A DNA stretch of 29,902 nt from DATJQA01 sp041169145 (GTDB lineage: Bacteria; Patescibacteriota; Minisyncoccia; UBA6257; 2-01-FULL-56-20), in NCBI GenBank assembly GCA_041169145.1, contig JBEEJO010000004.1, positions 1-29,902 of the forward strand, written 5' to 3'. A program made the position numbers and the translations under genes. Shown here piece by piece: positions 6,489 through 13,799 of the stretch (position 1 is the stretch's first letter; each line of letters opens with the position of its first letter). The notes beneath the pieces were generated by a model. It had not been told where the DNA came from, searched no databases, and worked only from the letters and a program-made list of their open reading frames with translations.

Positions 6489-6827
6489 GGTTTCCGTATT
6501 ATCCTCGCGAAGCAGGATTTTTTCAATATCCGCGGCTTTTTCCGGCCCGTGGTCTATCGCGAACCGGATCCGCGGCATCGGACGGATGTTCATTTTTCGG
6601 TTGAGGTAGTGATGGATATCTCCGGTCCTTTGTGCGAGCTGATCGAGCGCTTCCGATGCTTTTTCTGACGGGATAACGCTCACGAAGATATCGGCCCACG
6701 CAAAACTCGGTTCAACAGTGACATCGGTGACGGTAACGAGGGCGCCGTCAAAATCAAAATCGCGCAGAAGAAGCTTCGCGGTCTCATCGCGTATAACGCC
6801 TGCGACGCGGAGTGCCCTGAAATTCAT
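6471..6827 (-). CDS. rbfA: Ribosome-binding factor A
   Basis: A 118-residue RbfA, the KH-like protein that binds the 30S subunit during late 16S rRNA maturation and cold adaptation. Family hallmarks are the N-terminal VIRDETAKLLL, the central LVTVTDVTVEPSFAWADIFV and the MNIRPMPRIRFAIDHG region before the C-terminal tail. It starts 5 bases after the infB stop, the same order as in the common nusA-infB-rbfA operon, here without nusA in view. The stop codon (6473-6471) lies inside tRNA-Cys, so the last six codons are also the tRNA 5' end. mRNA and tRNA must therefore be processed apart, or come from separate transcripts. Confidence 0.92.
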   Translation of the reverse strand: MNFRALRVAGVIRDETAKLLLRDFDFDGALVTVTDVTVEPSFAWADIFVSVIPSEKASEALDQLAQRTGDIHHYLNRKMNIRPMPRIRFAIDHGPEKAADIEKILLREDNTETGHVAN

Positions 6828-6832
6828 ACGTC

Positions 6833-8323
6833 CTATGCCTTAACGACGAGCTTATCGCCTTTTTGAACGGTGACGCTCGCGTTGACGAGCAAGCCGCACT
6901 CGCTGCCCACGGAGACCTGCGATACGTCCTCTTTCTGCGCCTGCAGGTTCACGACGCGTCCGCGCCCGACAACAACACCCGCACGTTCCATTTCAAAAGC
7001 CGCGCGAATCTTGAGTACGCCCTCAATAACTTTTCCGCCGATGACCTGCTTGTTCAATCGCGCCTCATTGAAAACCGCAAGGACGTCCAGAATGCCTTCC
7101 GCGTCCACATGTCCTGCCGCGGCATAGTCCTCCATTGCTTTGACGAGATGATAGATGACGTCTGCCGAGAGGATGGTCACGGCATTTGCCTCGGCGAGCG
7201 TCTTCGCCGCCTTGTCCACGCGTCCGGCGAACGATGCGATGACGGCTTTGGTGGAAATGGCGAGTTTCACGTCGTTGTCCACCACATCGCCAACGGTTTC
7301 CGCGACGATGTGCGGCGGACGTCCCGCAAGCGTCATGCTGCGGATGATCTGCGAGAGCGCTTCAAGCGAGCCGCCATCCTTCGCTTTCAGGATGATATTC
7401 AATGAATTTTCTGGCCGTTCCGTTTGTGCCTGTTGTTTCGTTCCGTTGCCGTTCGTTGTTGCAACGGATGCCGCGCCCGCGCCGGCGGCAAATCGTTCGC
7501 CGACCTGCGGGAGAGATTCAAATCCGACGATGACGGCAGGGGAAGAAGGCTCCAGCGTCTTTGCCGACTCGCCCAGGAAGTTCTCCAATATCTTCACTTT
7601 GCCGCGCGCGGACGGGGTTGCGATCTCATCGCCGAAGCGGAGCGTGCCGTTCTTCACGATGACCGATGCTTCGTTCCCGCGCCGGCGGTCCATGCGCGAC
7701 TCGAGGACGAATCCTTCCGCCGGAAGCGATGGGTCATAGGTTAGGTTTTCCAATTCCGCCGCGAGAAGCACAAGGTCAAGCAATTCGGGAATGCCCGCGC
7801 CGCTTTTTGACGAGATGGATTCATAGCTCACATGCCCGCCGTAGCCCTCCAAGAGCACCCCGGCCGCCGTGAGGTCATTCTTCACCTTATCAAGATCCGC
7901 GCCAGATTTATCTACCTTCGTAATGGCCACGATGAACGGCGTTTTCGCATCGTTCAAGATTTTGATGGATTCCTGCGTTTGGGGTTTCACACCTTCGTCA
8001 GCCGCGACGACGAGAATGGCGAGATCCGCGACATCGCATCCGCGGCAACGCATCTGCGTGAACGCCTCGTGGCCGGGCGTGTCGATGAACGTTATTTTTC
8101 CCGACGCTTGCGGTCGGGACCCCGACCCCGCTTGCGCGGGCGTCGGGGCTTTTACGTCTATCTCATACGCGCCGACGGCCTGCGTGATGCCGCCCGCCTC
8201 CCGTGCGACGACGTTCGTCTTACGGATGTAATCCAAAAGAGATGTCTTGCCATGGTCGACATGGCCAACGACAACGACGATCGGCGGCCGAGGTTTGAGT
8301 TGTATGTCTGATTTCTGAGCCAT
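6833..8323 (-). CDS. infB: Translation initiation factor IF-2 (short form)
   Basis: The 496-residue GTPase that brings initiator tRNA to the ribosome. G motifs: G1 GHVDHGKT at 20-27, G2 region GGITQAVGAY at 44-53, G3 DTPGH at 81-85, G4 TKVD near 145, followed by domains II, III and the C-terminal tRNA-binding domain. It lacks the long N-terminal regions of E. coli IF-2, as is usual for reduced genomes. Two low-complexity inserts stand out. Residues 59-75 are encoded by a palindromic repeat, described separately. An Ala/Thr/Gln-rich linker at about 278-298 joins domains II and III. The promoter at 8335-8363 is the clearest -35/-10 pair in this part of the window. It is the first gene of the transcript with rbfA. 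Confidence 0.97.
   Translation of the reverse strand: MAQKSDIQLKPRPPIVVVVGHVDHGKTSLLDYIRKTNVVAREAGGITQAVGAYEIDVKAPTPAQAGSGSRPQASGKITFIDTPGHEAFTQMRCRGCDVADLAILVVAADEGVKPQTQESIKILNDAKTPFIVAITKVDKSGADLDKVKNDLTAAGVLLEGYGGHVSYESISSKSGAGIPELLDLVLLAAELENLTYDPSLPAEGFVLESRMDRRRGNEASVIVKNGTLRFGDEIATPSARGKVKILENFLGESAKTLEPSSPAVIVGFESLPQVGERFAAGAGAASVATTNGNGTKQQAQTERPENSLNIILKAKDGGSLEALSQIIRSMTLAGRPPHIVAETVGDVVDNDVKLAISTKAVIASFAGRVDKAAKTLAEANAVTILSADVIYHLVKAMEDYAAAGHVDAEGILDVLAVFNEARLNKQVIGGKVIEGVLKIRAAFEMERAGVVVGRGRVVNLQAQKEDVSQVSVGSECGLLVNASVTVQKGDKLVVKA
8099..8148. repeat. Palindromic repeat inserted in frame in infB
   Basis: Fifty bases made of stacked palindromes: TCCCGAC/GTCGGGA (8099-8105, 8113-8119), GTCGGG/CCCGAC (8113-8118, 8121-8126), CCCGC/GCGGG (8127-8131, 8136-8140) inside CCCCGAC/GTCGGGG (8120-8126, 8142-8148). 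It encodes IF-2 residues 59-75, where other IF-2 proteins have only about four residues. The minus-strand 15-mer GTCGGGGTCCCGACC, followed closely by GCGTCGGGA, recurs at 19934-19959. Confidence 0.75.
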
Positions 8324-8334
8324 AAAGCGTTCAC

Positions 8335-8363
8335 AGTGTAGCCCGAATGGTTGATAAAATCAA
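8335..8363 (-). promoter_or_regulatory. infB promoter
   Basis: On the minus strand TTGATT (8363-8358), 17-base spacer, TACACT (8340-8335), then 11 bases to ATG. The leader would be only a few bases long, with no room for a normal Shine-Dalgarno. Confidence 0.6.
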
Positions 8364-8402
8364 TGTTTTTTTGTATGGTGATGGAGCGATTTAGGAAGGC
8401 GG

Positions 8403-8418
8403 TCCCGCGTCGGCGGGA
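8403..8418. repeat. Small palindrome before tRNA-Ser
   Basis: TCCCGC-gtcg-GCGGGA. Similar CCCGC/GCGGG palindromes lie in infB (8127-8140) and at 19853-19866, which suggests a dispersed family. Confidence 0.4.
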
Positions 8419-8434
8419 TAGCTTTACAAGGAAC

Positions 8435-8522
8435 GGAGAGGTGGCCGAGCGGTCCAAGGCAGCAGGTTGCTAACCTGTGCCCGTCTAAAAGCGGGCCGTG
8501 GGTTCGAATCCCACCCTCTCCG
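8435..8522 (+). tRNA. tRNA-Ser (anticodon GCU)
   Basis: The acceptor GGAGAGG (8435-8441) pairs with CCTCTCC (8515-8521); the discriminator is G. The D-arm begins TGGCCGAGCGG. The anticodon loop TTGCTAA between GCAGG and CCTGT gives GCU. A long class II variable arm (CCCGTCTAAAAGCGGG) and the T-arm GTGGG-TTCGAAT-CCCAC follow. CCA is not encoded. Its last 17 bases recur at 15745-15761. Confidence 0.96.
8506..8522 (+). repeat. Candidate attL: tRNA-Ser 3' end, direct repeat copy 1
   Basis: Seventeen bases from the T-loop to the discriminator, GAATCCCACCCTCTCCG, are identical and in the same orientation at 15745-15761. A tRNA 3' end duplicated in direct orientation is the usual mark of site-specific integration. 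Confidence 0.5.
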
Positions 8523-8554
8523 CAGACAGCTGAGACCGTGTTAGTAAGACCGTC

Positions 8555-8574
8555 CCGCACAAGGCGGAGTTTTT
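8555..8574 (+). terminator. Weak terminator after tRNA-Ser
   Basis: A short stem CCGC (8555-8558) with GCGG (8564-8567), followed by agttttt. It is small but well placed after the tRNA. Confidence 0.35.
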
Positions 8575-8611
8575 GTCGTATGTCTATGCACAGAGCGACT
8601 TCATAAATCGC

Positions 8612-8648
8612 GGATAAGAAATAGGGCGCCACGATGCGCGTGGCGCCC
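8612..8648 (-). terminator. Terminator of HD hydrolase gene
   Basis: A 10-bp stem, GGGCGCCACG (8624-8633) with CGTGGCGCCC (8639-8648), followed on the minus strand by TATTTCTTAT. It lies 17 bases after the stop of the 8666-9262 gene. Confidence 0.7.
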
Positions 8649-8665
8649 TTCGACGTTGTCGTCCT

Positions 8666-9262
8666 CTAGAGCGAGCTCGCCGCTATCGCGGCATTGATTT
8701 CCCGGAGGAACCAGGGGTCGGTCTTCTCCGCGATGGGCAGGATGTACTGGGTCGTCTCCGTTACGTACCGCTGCCGCCGCTCTCCGTTCCACGTCGCCAT
8801 GTCACGGATGTTGTCGAGCCGGTCGGCGAGTTTCACGAGCCGCACCGCTTCTTCCGCTCCAGCGATTGCTTCGAAGTACTTCTCCGTCGGCTTCTTCGTG
8901 CGGTCGTGGATCTGGCCCGTCAGGGGATCGAAGATGGGGACGTACTTCGACAGGATGTAGAGCCGTTCCCAGATGACGTTTGGGAAAAGGTCCACGATGA
9001 CGGTAAGCGGTGTGTTCGTGTCCTCCACCACGTCATGCAGTAGCGCCGTCGTGATGGTGTCCTTGTCGCGAGCACCCCGCTCGATGAGCGTGATGGCCAC
9101 GCGGCGGGGATGCTCGAAGTAACGGTCGCCGTTGTCGCGCGGCGTCTGCGGGCGGTGCGCGTTCTTCGCGAGCCAGTAGGCGACCTGGATCTGGGTCAAG
9201 TCGCCGGACGGGAGGCCGCGAAGGAGTCCGAAAAACTTTGCACGGTTCATGCGGTCGTCCAT
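8666..9262 (-). CDS. HD-domain (p)ppGpp hydrolase-like protein
   Basis: A 198-residue stand-alone HD phosphohydrolase of the RelA/SpoT-MESH1 type. Metal and catalytic residues in order: His51 in EHPRRVAI, His76-Asp77 with Glu80-Asp81 in LLHDVVEDT, and KLADRLDN at 144-151. These match the hydrolase half of SpoT. There is no synthetase or regulatory domain, so it would be a small alarmone hydrolase, or act on a related nucleotide. The start at 9262 is set by AAGGAGG 5 bases upstream; the frame is open 27 codons further but lacks a better signal. It is divergent from the AsnRS-AspRS genes and lies inside the region flanked by tRNA-Ser repeats. Confidence 0.82.
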   Translation of the reverse strand: MDDRMNRAKFFGLLRGLPSGDLTQIQVAYWLAKNAHRPQTPRDNGDRYFEHPRRVAITLIERGARDKDTITTALLHDVVEDTNTPLTVIVDLFPNVIWERLYILSKYVPIFDPLTGQIHDRTKKPTEKYFEAIAGAEEAVRLVKLADRLDNIRDMATWNGERRQRYVTETTQYILPIAEKTDPWFLREINAAIAASSL

Positions 9263-9365
9263 CGTGCCCTCCTTGAGCAGATAGATTTTGGATACCGAAA
9301 AGAGCTTGCCAGGAAGGATATGCCAGACGCCAAACGGAGGCAAGCATTGTCGGAAAATCGGCCCC

Positions 9366-9442
9366 TATAATGTTCTTGACTCCGGCGGCTATTCATAGTA
9401 AAACGCAGTCAACACACGGAACGGATTCCGGGTGTTGACTGC
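9366..9442 (+). promoter_or_regulatory. Promoter plus long leader hairpin before AsnRS operon
   Basis: TATAAT at 9366-9371 could start a leader of about 100 bases. The leader contains a perfect 11-bp stem, GCAGTCAACAC (9405-9415) with GTGTTGACTGC (9432-9442), capped by CGGAA/TTCCG (9417-9421, 9426-9430) and followed by tctttcac. This is a terminator-like shape ahead of synthetase genes, so an attenuator is possible. The T-box sequence AGGGTGG is absent. Confidence 0.4.
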
Positions 9443-9479
9443 TCTTTCACATCGTAAATAAGGAAAGGAGAGTATCGGA

Positions 9480-9749
9480 ATGCAACGATCTGCGGAAGAG
9501 ATAAAGATGCGTTGCAGGTCGATTCTCGGTCGACCGGACGTCGTATCGTTGGTCGCCAAGAGCAGTAGTCCCACGGCAGCCCATGACATGGCGATGGAAG
9601 CCACGGGAGACCAGGAAACCGCGAAAGCGGCGCGCTGGCTCGCGGTGCTCCGCAGGGACTACCCTTCGACCTACCACGAAGTTCTCAGCCACGCCCAGAG
9701 CGGCACGGCACGGAAAGGAAAAGGAGATGAAGAACCTGTACGCACGTGA
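9480..9749 (+). CDS. Small hypothetical protein, first gene of AsnRS-AspRS operon
   Basis: An 89-residue protein with no family I recognise. It is helical and charged; residues about 30-60 (SPTAAHDMAMEATGDQETAK onward) could form a small helical bundle. A good Shine-Dalgarno (AAGGAAAGGAG) precedes ATG by about 9 bases, which argues for a real gene. Its last 23 bases overlap the start of the AsnRS-like gene, implying translational coupling. It has no membrane segment. It could be a leader protein or a small partner of the synthetase. Confidence 0.55.
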   Translation: MQRSAEEIKMRCRSILGRPDVVSLVAKSSSPTAAHDMAMEATGDQETAKAARWLAVLRRDYPSTYHEVLSHAQSGTARKGKGDEEPVRT

Positions 9750-11052
9750 CCTGTCGCGCCAACTCTCGGACGGTGCACAGGTGGAGTTCTGCGGCTGGGT
9801 GAAATCCCGCCGCAAGCACAACCAAGTCGTTTTCCTTGACGTCTGCGATTCCACCGGCGCGGTCCAAGTTGTCATCGAAAAGGCCCGAGTCGGCGAAAAC
9901 GCATTCGGGAGGGCCAGACGGGTCGCTCTCGAGTCGGCAGTGAAAATCGTCGGGACGTTGAAAAGTGGCGGACAGAACCCTCTCGGGGAGATCGTCGCCG
10001 AAGACGTCGAAGTGATCGGACAGGCGACTTTGCACGTTTCGCCCCAGCCGCGTTCGGAGATCGACGTCTTTGATCCGCGGCTCCAGGAGCAGCTTCTCAC
10101 GAAGAGGCACCTCTACCTTCGCAATCCGAAGATCACGGCGATGCTGCAGTTCCGGCACGTGCTCATGAGAGCCGTGCACGAATGGTTCGACCAACACGGC
10201 TTCGTCGAGATCCACGCCCCGATTCTGACTCCGACGCCACTCTACGACGACCGAACGCCGATTGGCCTCCAGGTCCACGGTCAACACGTATACCTGACGC
10301 AGTGCGTCGGGTTCTACCTGGAGCAGACCGTTCACGCCATCGAGAAGATCTACAACATCGGCCCGAGCTTCCGGGCGGAAGAGAGCCGTTCAAAGAGGCA
10401 TCTCATGGAGTACTGGCACATCAAGGCGGAACTGGCGTTCGTCGGTTTCGAGGATATGGTCGCGGTCGTGGAGTCGTTCATCCGTGACGTGAGTCGACGA
10501 TGCGCTTCTGATGGCGCCGACTACGCGGCGGTCATCGGGACCACGGTGTGTCAGGATGGAACCAATCCGCCATTCCCGCGTATCGACTACGCGGAGGCGG
10601 TCGAATGGCTCAAATCGCAGGGGCTCGCCATGGAATTTGGCAAGAGCCTTGGTTCCGACGAGGAAGCCCTGCTCAGTAAGCGATTTGGCGAAACGCCGTT
10701 CTGGGTCGTGGGCATCCCACGTTCAATCGAGCCGTTCCCGTACGTGATCGACAGTGTCGACACGCGACGGACGAAGACGGCGGATCTGATCGCGAGCAGA
10801 GGATTCGGCGAACTCCTCGGAGTCGCCGAGAAGATCCACGAGCTGGCCATGCTCGACGAACGACTTGCCGAAAAGGGCAAGGCCGGTGACGAACGTTACG
10901 CGTGGCTTCGGGAGTTGCGTCAGTACGGCTGCGTTCCGCACGGCGGTTTCGGCGCGGGTGTCGAGCGGTTAATCCGTTGGTTACTAGGCATCCCACACGT
11001 AAGGGATGTGATCCCGTTCCCGAGGACATTCCGTCGCAAGATTCACCCGTAA
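9727..11052 (+). CDS. asnS: Asparaginyl-tRNA synthetase-like class II enzyme (archaeal type)
   Basis: A 441-residue class IIb synthetase. An N-terminal OB-fold anticodon domain (about 10-110, FCGWVKSRRKHNQVVFLDVC) precedes the catalytic core. Motif 1 is GFVEIHAPILTPTP, motif 2 is FRAEESRSKRHLMEYWHIKA, motif 3 is GFGAGVERLIRWL, and the end RDVIPFPRTFRRKIHP is standard. RHL-EYW separates AsnRS from AspRS in this family, so Asn is the likely amino acid. The start at 9727 is chosen for length and for AAAGGA 8 bases upstream, although the frame is open 48 codons earlier. It is followed 27 bases later by an AspRS-like gene. A biosynthetic paralogue such as an asparagine synthetase relative is possible, but all three motifs are intact. 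Confidence 0.85.
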   Translation: MKNLYARDLSRQLSDGAQVEFCGWVKSRRKHNQVVFLDVCDSTGAVQVVIEKARVGENAFGRARRVALESAVKIVGTLKSGGQNPLGEIVAEDVEVIGQATLHVSPQPRSEIDVFDPRLQEQLLTKRHLYLRNPKITAMLQFRHVLMRAVHEWFDQHGFVEIHAPILTPTPLYDDRTPIGLQVHGQHVYLTQCVGFYLEQTVHAIEKIYNIGPSFRAEESRSKRHLMEYWHIKAELAFVGFEDMVAVVESFIRDVSRRCASDGADYAAVIGTTVCQDGTNPPFPRIDYAEAVEWLKSQGLAMEFGKSLGSDEEALLSKRFGETPFWVVGIPRSIEPFPYVIDSVDTRRTKTADLIASRGFGELLGVAEKIHELAMLDERLAEKGKAGDERYAWLRELRQYGCVPHGGFGAGVERLIRWLLGIPHVRDVIPFPRTFRRKIHP

Positions 11053-11079
11053 CACTAAGGCACGAAAGGAGACAAGGAA

Positions 11080-12414
11080 ATGGAACGAACGTTTGTCGAA
11101 CTCCTGCCACAGTGCATCGATCAGGTGGTACGCATCGCGGGCTTCGTAGAGAAGATCCGCGCTCTGAAGACGATGCAGTTCGTCGTGGTCCAGGACCGTA
11201 CGGGCTCCGTCCAAGTGAGCAACCAACTCGGAAGGGTCCGGAGCGGACTCGAAGTCGAGCTCGGCGTGACGCTCGAAGAGGAGATCAACACCCTCACGCC
11301 CGGTTCCACCATCGAAGTCATCGGGACGGTCAAGGCGAATCCGGCGGTGAAGCTCGGGGGGCTCGAAGTGGTTCCCCAGACCATCGTCATCCACGGCATC
11401 GGCGAATCCCCGTTGCCGCTCGACTCGAAGAGCGGCCCGGAGGTTCGCCTGGACTGGCGATTCCTCGACCTGCGCTCTCCGCGCAACCTGCTGATCTTCA
11501 AGATTCAGACGGCGGCGGAGCATGCGATGCGTTCCTTCTGGAAGTCGGAAGGTTTCGTCGAGCTCCACTCCCCGAAGTTCATGGGGAGCGCGAGCGAGTC
11601 CGGAGCCGAACTCTTCCGGGTCGAGTACTTCGACCGCACGGCGTATCTGGCGCAGAGCCCTCAGTTCTACAAGCAGATGGCGATGGCGGCCGGGTTCGAC
11701 CGGGTGTTCGAGATAGGTCCGGTCTTCCGGGCGAATCCGTCGTTTACGTCGCGGCACGACACCGAGTTCACCAGCGTAGACGTGGAAATCTCGTGGATCG
11801 AATCCCACGAGGACGTGATGCGACTCGAGGAACGCTGGCTTCGCCACGTCCTCGGCGTCCTGAAGGACGAGCTCGGCGACGCCATCAAGACGAACTTCGG
11901 CATCGAGGTCGTCGTGCCGGAGACACCGTTCCCCCGGGTAACCATGGAAGAAGCGTACGAGATCCTGGGAGGCATGGGCCACCGCATCGAACGAGGGGAG
12001 AAGGGAGACCTCGACCCCGAAGGCGAGCGGTTGCTGTGCCAGCACTTCAACGAGAAGGCGGGACACGAGTTCGTCTTCGTCACGGAGTACCCAGCGGCGG
12101 TGCGGCCGTTCTACCACATGCGCAACAAGTACAAGCCCCACGTCACGAAGAGCTTCGACCTGCTGTGGAAGGGGCTTGAAGTGACGACGGGCGCGCAACG
12201 GGAACACCGCTACGGAGTCCTCGTGGAACAGGCCAGGGAGAAGGGTGTCTCGCTCGAGCCCATCCAGTACTACCTGGACTTCTTCCGCTACGGATGTCCT
12301 CCGCACGGAGGGTACGGCTTCGGTCTCACGCGGATGCTCATGGTGCTGCTCGGCCTGAAGAACGTCCGCGAGGCGACCTACGTCTATCGGGGCGTGAACC
12401 GGCTCACGCCGTAA
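11080..12414 (+). CDS. aspS: Aspartyl-tRNA synthetase-like enzyme (archaeal/AspRS2 type)
   Basis: A 444-residue class IIb enzyme without the GAD insert of bacterial AspRS (usually about 590 residues), so it is archaeal-type, a group often able to charge both tRNA-Asp and tRNA-Asn. It has an N-terminal OB fold (about 15-105) and a core with GAELFRVEYFDRTAYLAQSP, QFYKQM and GFDRVFEIGPVFRA, then motif 2 FRANPSFTSRHDTEF, and motif 3 GGYGFGLTRMLMVLLG. FVTEYPAAVRPFYHM fits the Asp pocket region. Motif 2 reads FRAN where FRAE is usual. The Shine-Dalgarno AAAGGAG lies about 9 bases upstream. It ends at a strong terminator, closing the operon. Confidence 0.87.
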   Translation: MERTFVELLPQCIDQVVRIAGFVEKIRALKTMQFVVVQDRTGSVQVSNQLGRVRSGLEVELGVTLEEEINTLTPGSTIEVIGTVKANPAVKLGGLEVVPQTIVIHGIGESPLPLDSKSGPEVRLDWRFLDLRSPRNLLIFKIQTAAEHAMRSFWKSEGFVELHSPKFMGSASESGAELFRVEYFDRTAYLAQSPQFYKQMAMAAGFDRVFEIGPVFRANPSFTSRHDTEFTSVDVEISWIESHEDVMRLEERWLRHVLGVLKDELGDAIKTNFGIEVVVPETPFPRVTMEEAYEILGGMGHRIERGEKGDLDPEGERLLCQHFNEKAGHEFVFVTEYPAAVRPFYHMRNKYKPHVTKSFDLLWKGLEVTTGAQREHRYGVLVEQAREKGVSLEPIQYYLDFFRYGCPPHGGYGFGLTRMLMVLLGLKNVREATYVYRGVNRLTP

Positions 12415-12440
12415 CGAACATCGGTCAACGCGAAAAACAT

Positions 12441-12474
12441 GCCCGGGAAGCACGCGCTTCCCGGGCCTTTTCTT
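12441..12474 (+). terminator. Terminator of AsnRS-AspRS operon
   Basis: A perfect 11-bp stem, GCCCGGGAAGC (12441-12451) with GCTTCCCGGGC (12456-12466), ACGC loop, then cttttctt. It also lies at the 3' side of the minus-strand gene 12480-12857. Confidence 0.85.
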
Positions 12475-12479
12475 ACCCG

Positions 12480-12857
12480 CTAATTTTCAAAAAGAAAGTA
12501 TGTCGAACAAAATTCGATGTGTACCCGCTTTTGGTTTAGTTTTTGGGCCAACTCTTTTGCCAGATCAGCAAGCATTTCTTGCGCTTCTTCATCCGATGCA
12601 TCCTCTCTAATCATTCCTTTGTAATGGAATGCAGGTTCGTGTTGCGACGAAACATTGGGTCCTTCAACCCAGGGATATATAAATTGGCCTTCCAAAAGGG
12701 TTCCAACCGCAACTTTCTTACCGGTCTTAGTTCTCCGCTCCAGCCAGTTTTGGATTACTGAACGAGCATCGACAAGCGTATGAACAGGGCCGCCAAGATC
12801 ATATCCTTCCCGCAGCCCGCACGAGATTTGAAAGGGTCTATAGGGCTTTTTTTCCAT
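12480..12857 (-). CDS. Hypothetical soluble protein
   Basis: A 125-residue protein that I do not recognise. The N-terminal two thirds look like a beta-alpha domain (DARSVIQNWLERRTKTGKKV), and residues about 88-110 (DEEAQEMLADLAKELAQKLN) form a charged amphipathic helix. No signal peptide or membrane segment is present. The DNA is visibly more A/T-rich than the synthetase genes next to it, so it may have a different origin. A TATAAT on the minus strand at 12891-12886 is a possible promoter. It converges on the AspRS gene and is divergent from the methyltransferase gene. Confidence 0.65.
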   Translation of the reverse strand: MEKKPYRPFQISCGLREGYDLGGPVHTLVDARSVIQNWLERRTKTGKKVAVGTLLEGQFIYPWVEGPNVSSQHEPAFHYKGMIREDASDEEAQEMLADLAKELAQKLNQKRVHIEFCSTYFLFEN

Positions 12858-12969
12858 GGGTCGTTTATCTTTACTTTACAAGCAAATTATACAATACTTC
12901 TGGCAATCCGATAAGGCATGTTGGCTTGCCGGAGGGTTCTTTGAATCATCTAACTTGGAGGGTAGAGGT

Positions 12970-13767
12970 ATGAGTAAGTACCTTTCCACTGTCGCAAAGT
13001 CTGGCCAGGTGAATACGCCGCCAGGCAGCTACCTGACCGTGAAGGAATGGGCGCGAAATTCCTTCATGAGTGAGAAGTCAATGCTTCTTGAAGTCGGTTG
13101 CTCCACTGGATTCATCGCCATCGAAATGGCTCGCTATACCGGCGCGACGTGTATTGGAGTTGACCTTCACGAAGGAAGTATCGTCGCCGCTCGCCGGAAC
13201 GTTGATAGGTACATCGCGGACAAGGTTTCCTTTCAGCAAGGAGATGCGGGAAACCTTCCTTTCGGGAACGACTTCTTCAGTCACGTTGTAGTCGGCGGGC
13301 ATCTGCCATTTATTCAGTCCACCGAAAGAAAACGCCACGTCGCTGAAGCAACGCGCATCTTGAGGCCGTGGGGATACATGTTGGTTGCGTTGTACTACTA
13401 CCACGCGTCTCCGCCACGGGAACTCGTCGATGAATTCAACGCCAGAATTGGCACAAAGCTTTCGCCAAGCGGAGACAGAGCCTACTGGACACAACTCTTC
13501 GACGATCTTCCGCTCGTGATGGAGTACGAAGCCGAGTACGAAGTCATTCCGGGCGACGACGTACGTATTCGCCAGTACGTGGAGCAGATGCGCTCGGGGA
13601 CAAGGGACGACTGGCGAGATTATCTCCGACTCTTCAACGAAAACGGCCACTTCTTGAGCTACTTCGTCCGGGTCTATAGGAAGGTTCCAAGTGAACCGGA
13701 TCTCATGTTGCAGATTCCGCGTGGCGGCATCTACAGCGTGAGGCGGAAATCGAGTCAAGACCGCTGA
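12970..13767 (+). CDS. Class I SAM-dependent methyltransferase
   Basis: A 265-residue methyltransferase of the small-molecule Methyltransf_11 type. Motif I is LLEVGCSTG at 39-47, the acidic residue that binds the SAM ribose is Asp65 in CIGVDLHEGS, and the next motif is QQGDAGNLPFGNDFF. The substrate is not predictable. The start at 12970 is set by GGAGG 8 bases upstream; the 38 codons before it overlap the divergent gene. The amidohydrolase gene begins 32 bases after its stop, so the two probably form an operon and act in one pathway. The C-terminal part (residues about 170-265) is unlike common ribosomal or rRNA methylases. Confidence 0.8.
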   Translation: MSKYLSTVAKSGQVNTPPGSYLTVKEWARNSFMSEKSMLLEVGCSTGFIAIEMARYTGATCIGVDLHEGSIVAARRNVDRYIADKVSFQQGDAGNLPFGNDFFSHVVVGGHLPFIQSTERKRHVAEATRILRPWGYMLVALYYYHASPPRELVDEFNARIGTKLSPSGDRAYWTQLFDDLPLVMEYEAEYEVIPGDDVRIRQYVEQMRSGTRDDWRDYLRLFNENGHFLSYFVRVYRKVPSEPDLMLQIPRGGIYSVRRKSSQDR

Positions 13768-13799
13768 CCCTAAAAGGCAGTAAGCAACGGAGATAAACA

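Noticed and set aside
8360..8632. Minus-strand 90-codon frame
   Set aside because: It is a reading of the antisense of tRNA-Ser (peptide with GGIRTHGPLL), a familiar false gene.
10984..12453. 489-codon minus frame and a 425-codon plus frame (10902-12179) over the AspRS gene
   Set aside because: Both are shadows in GC-rich DNA; the 11080-12414 frame carries all class II synthetase motifs.
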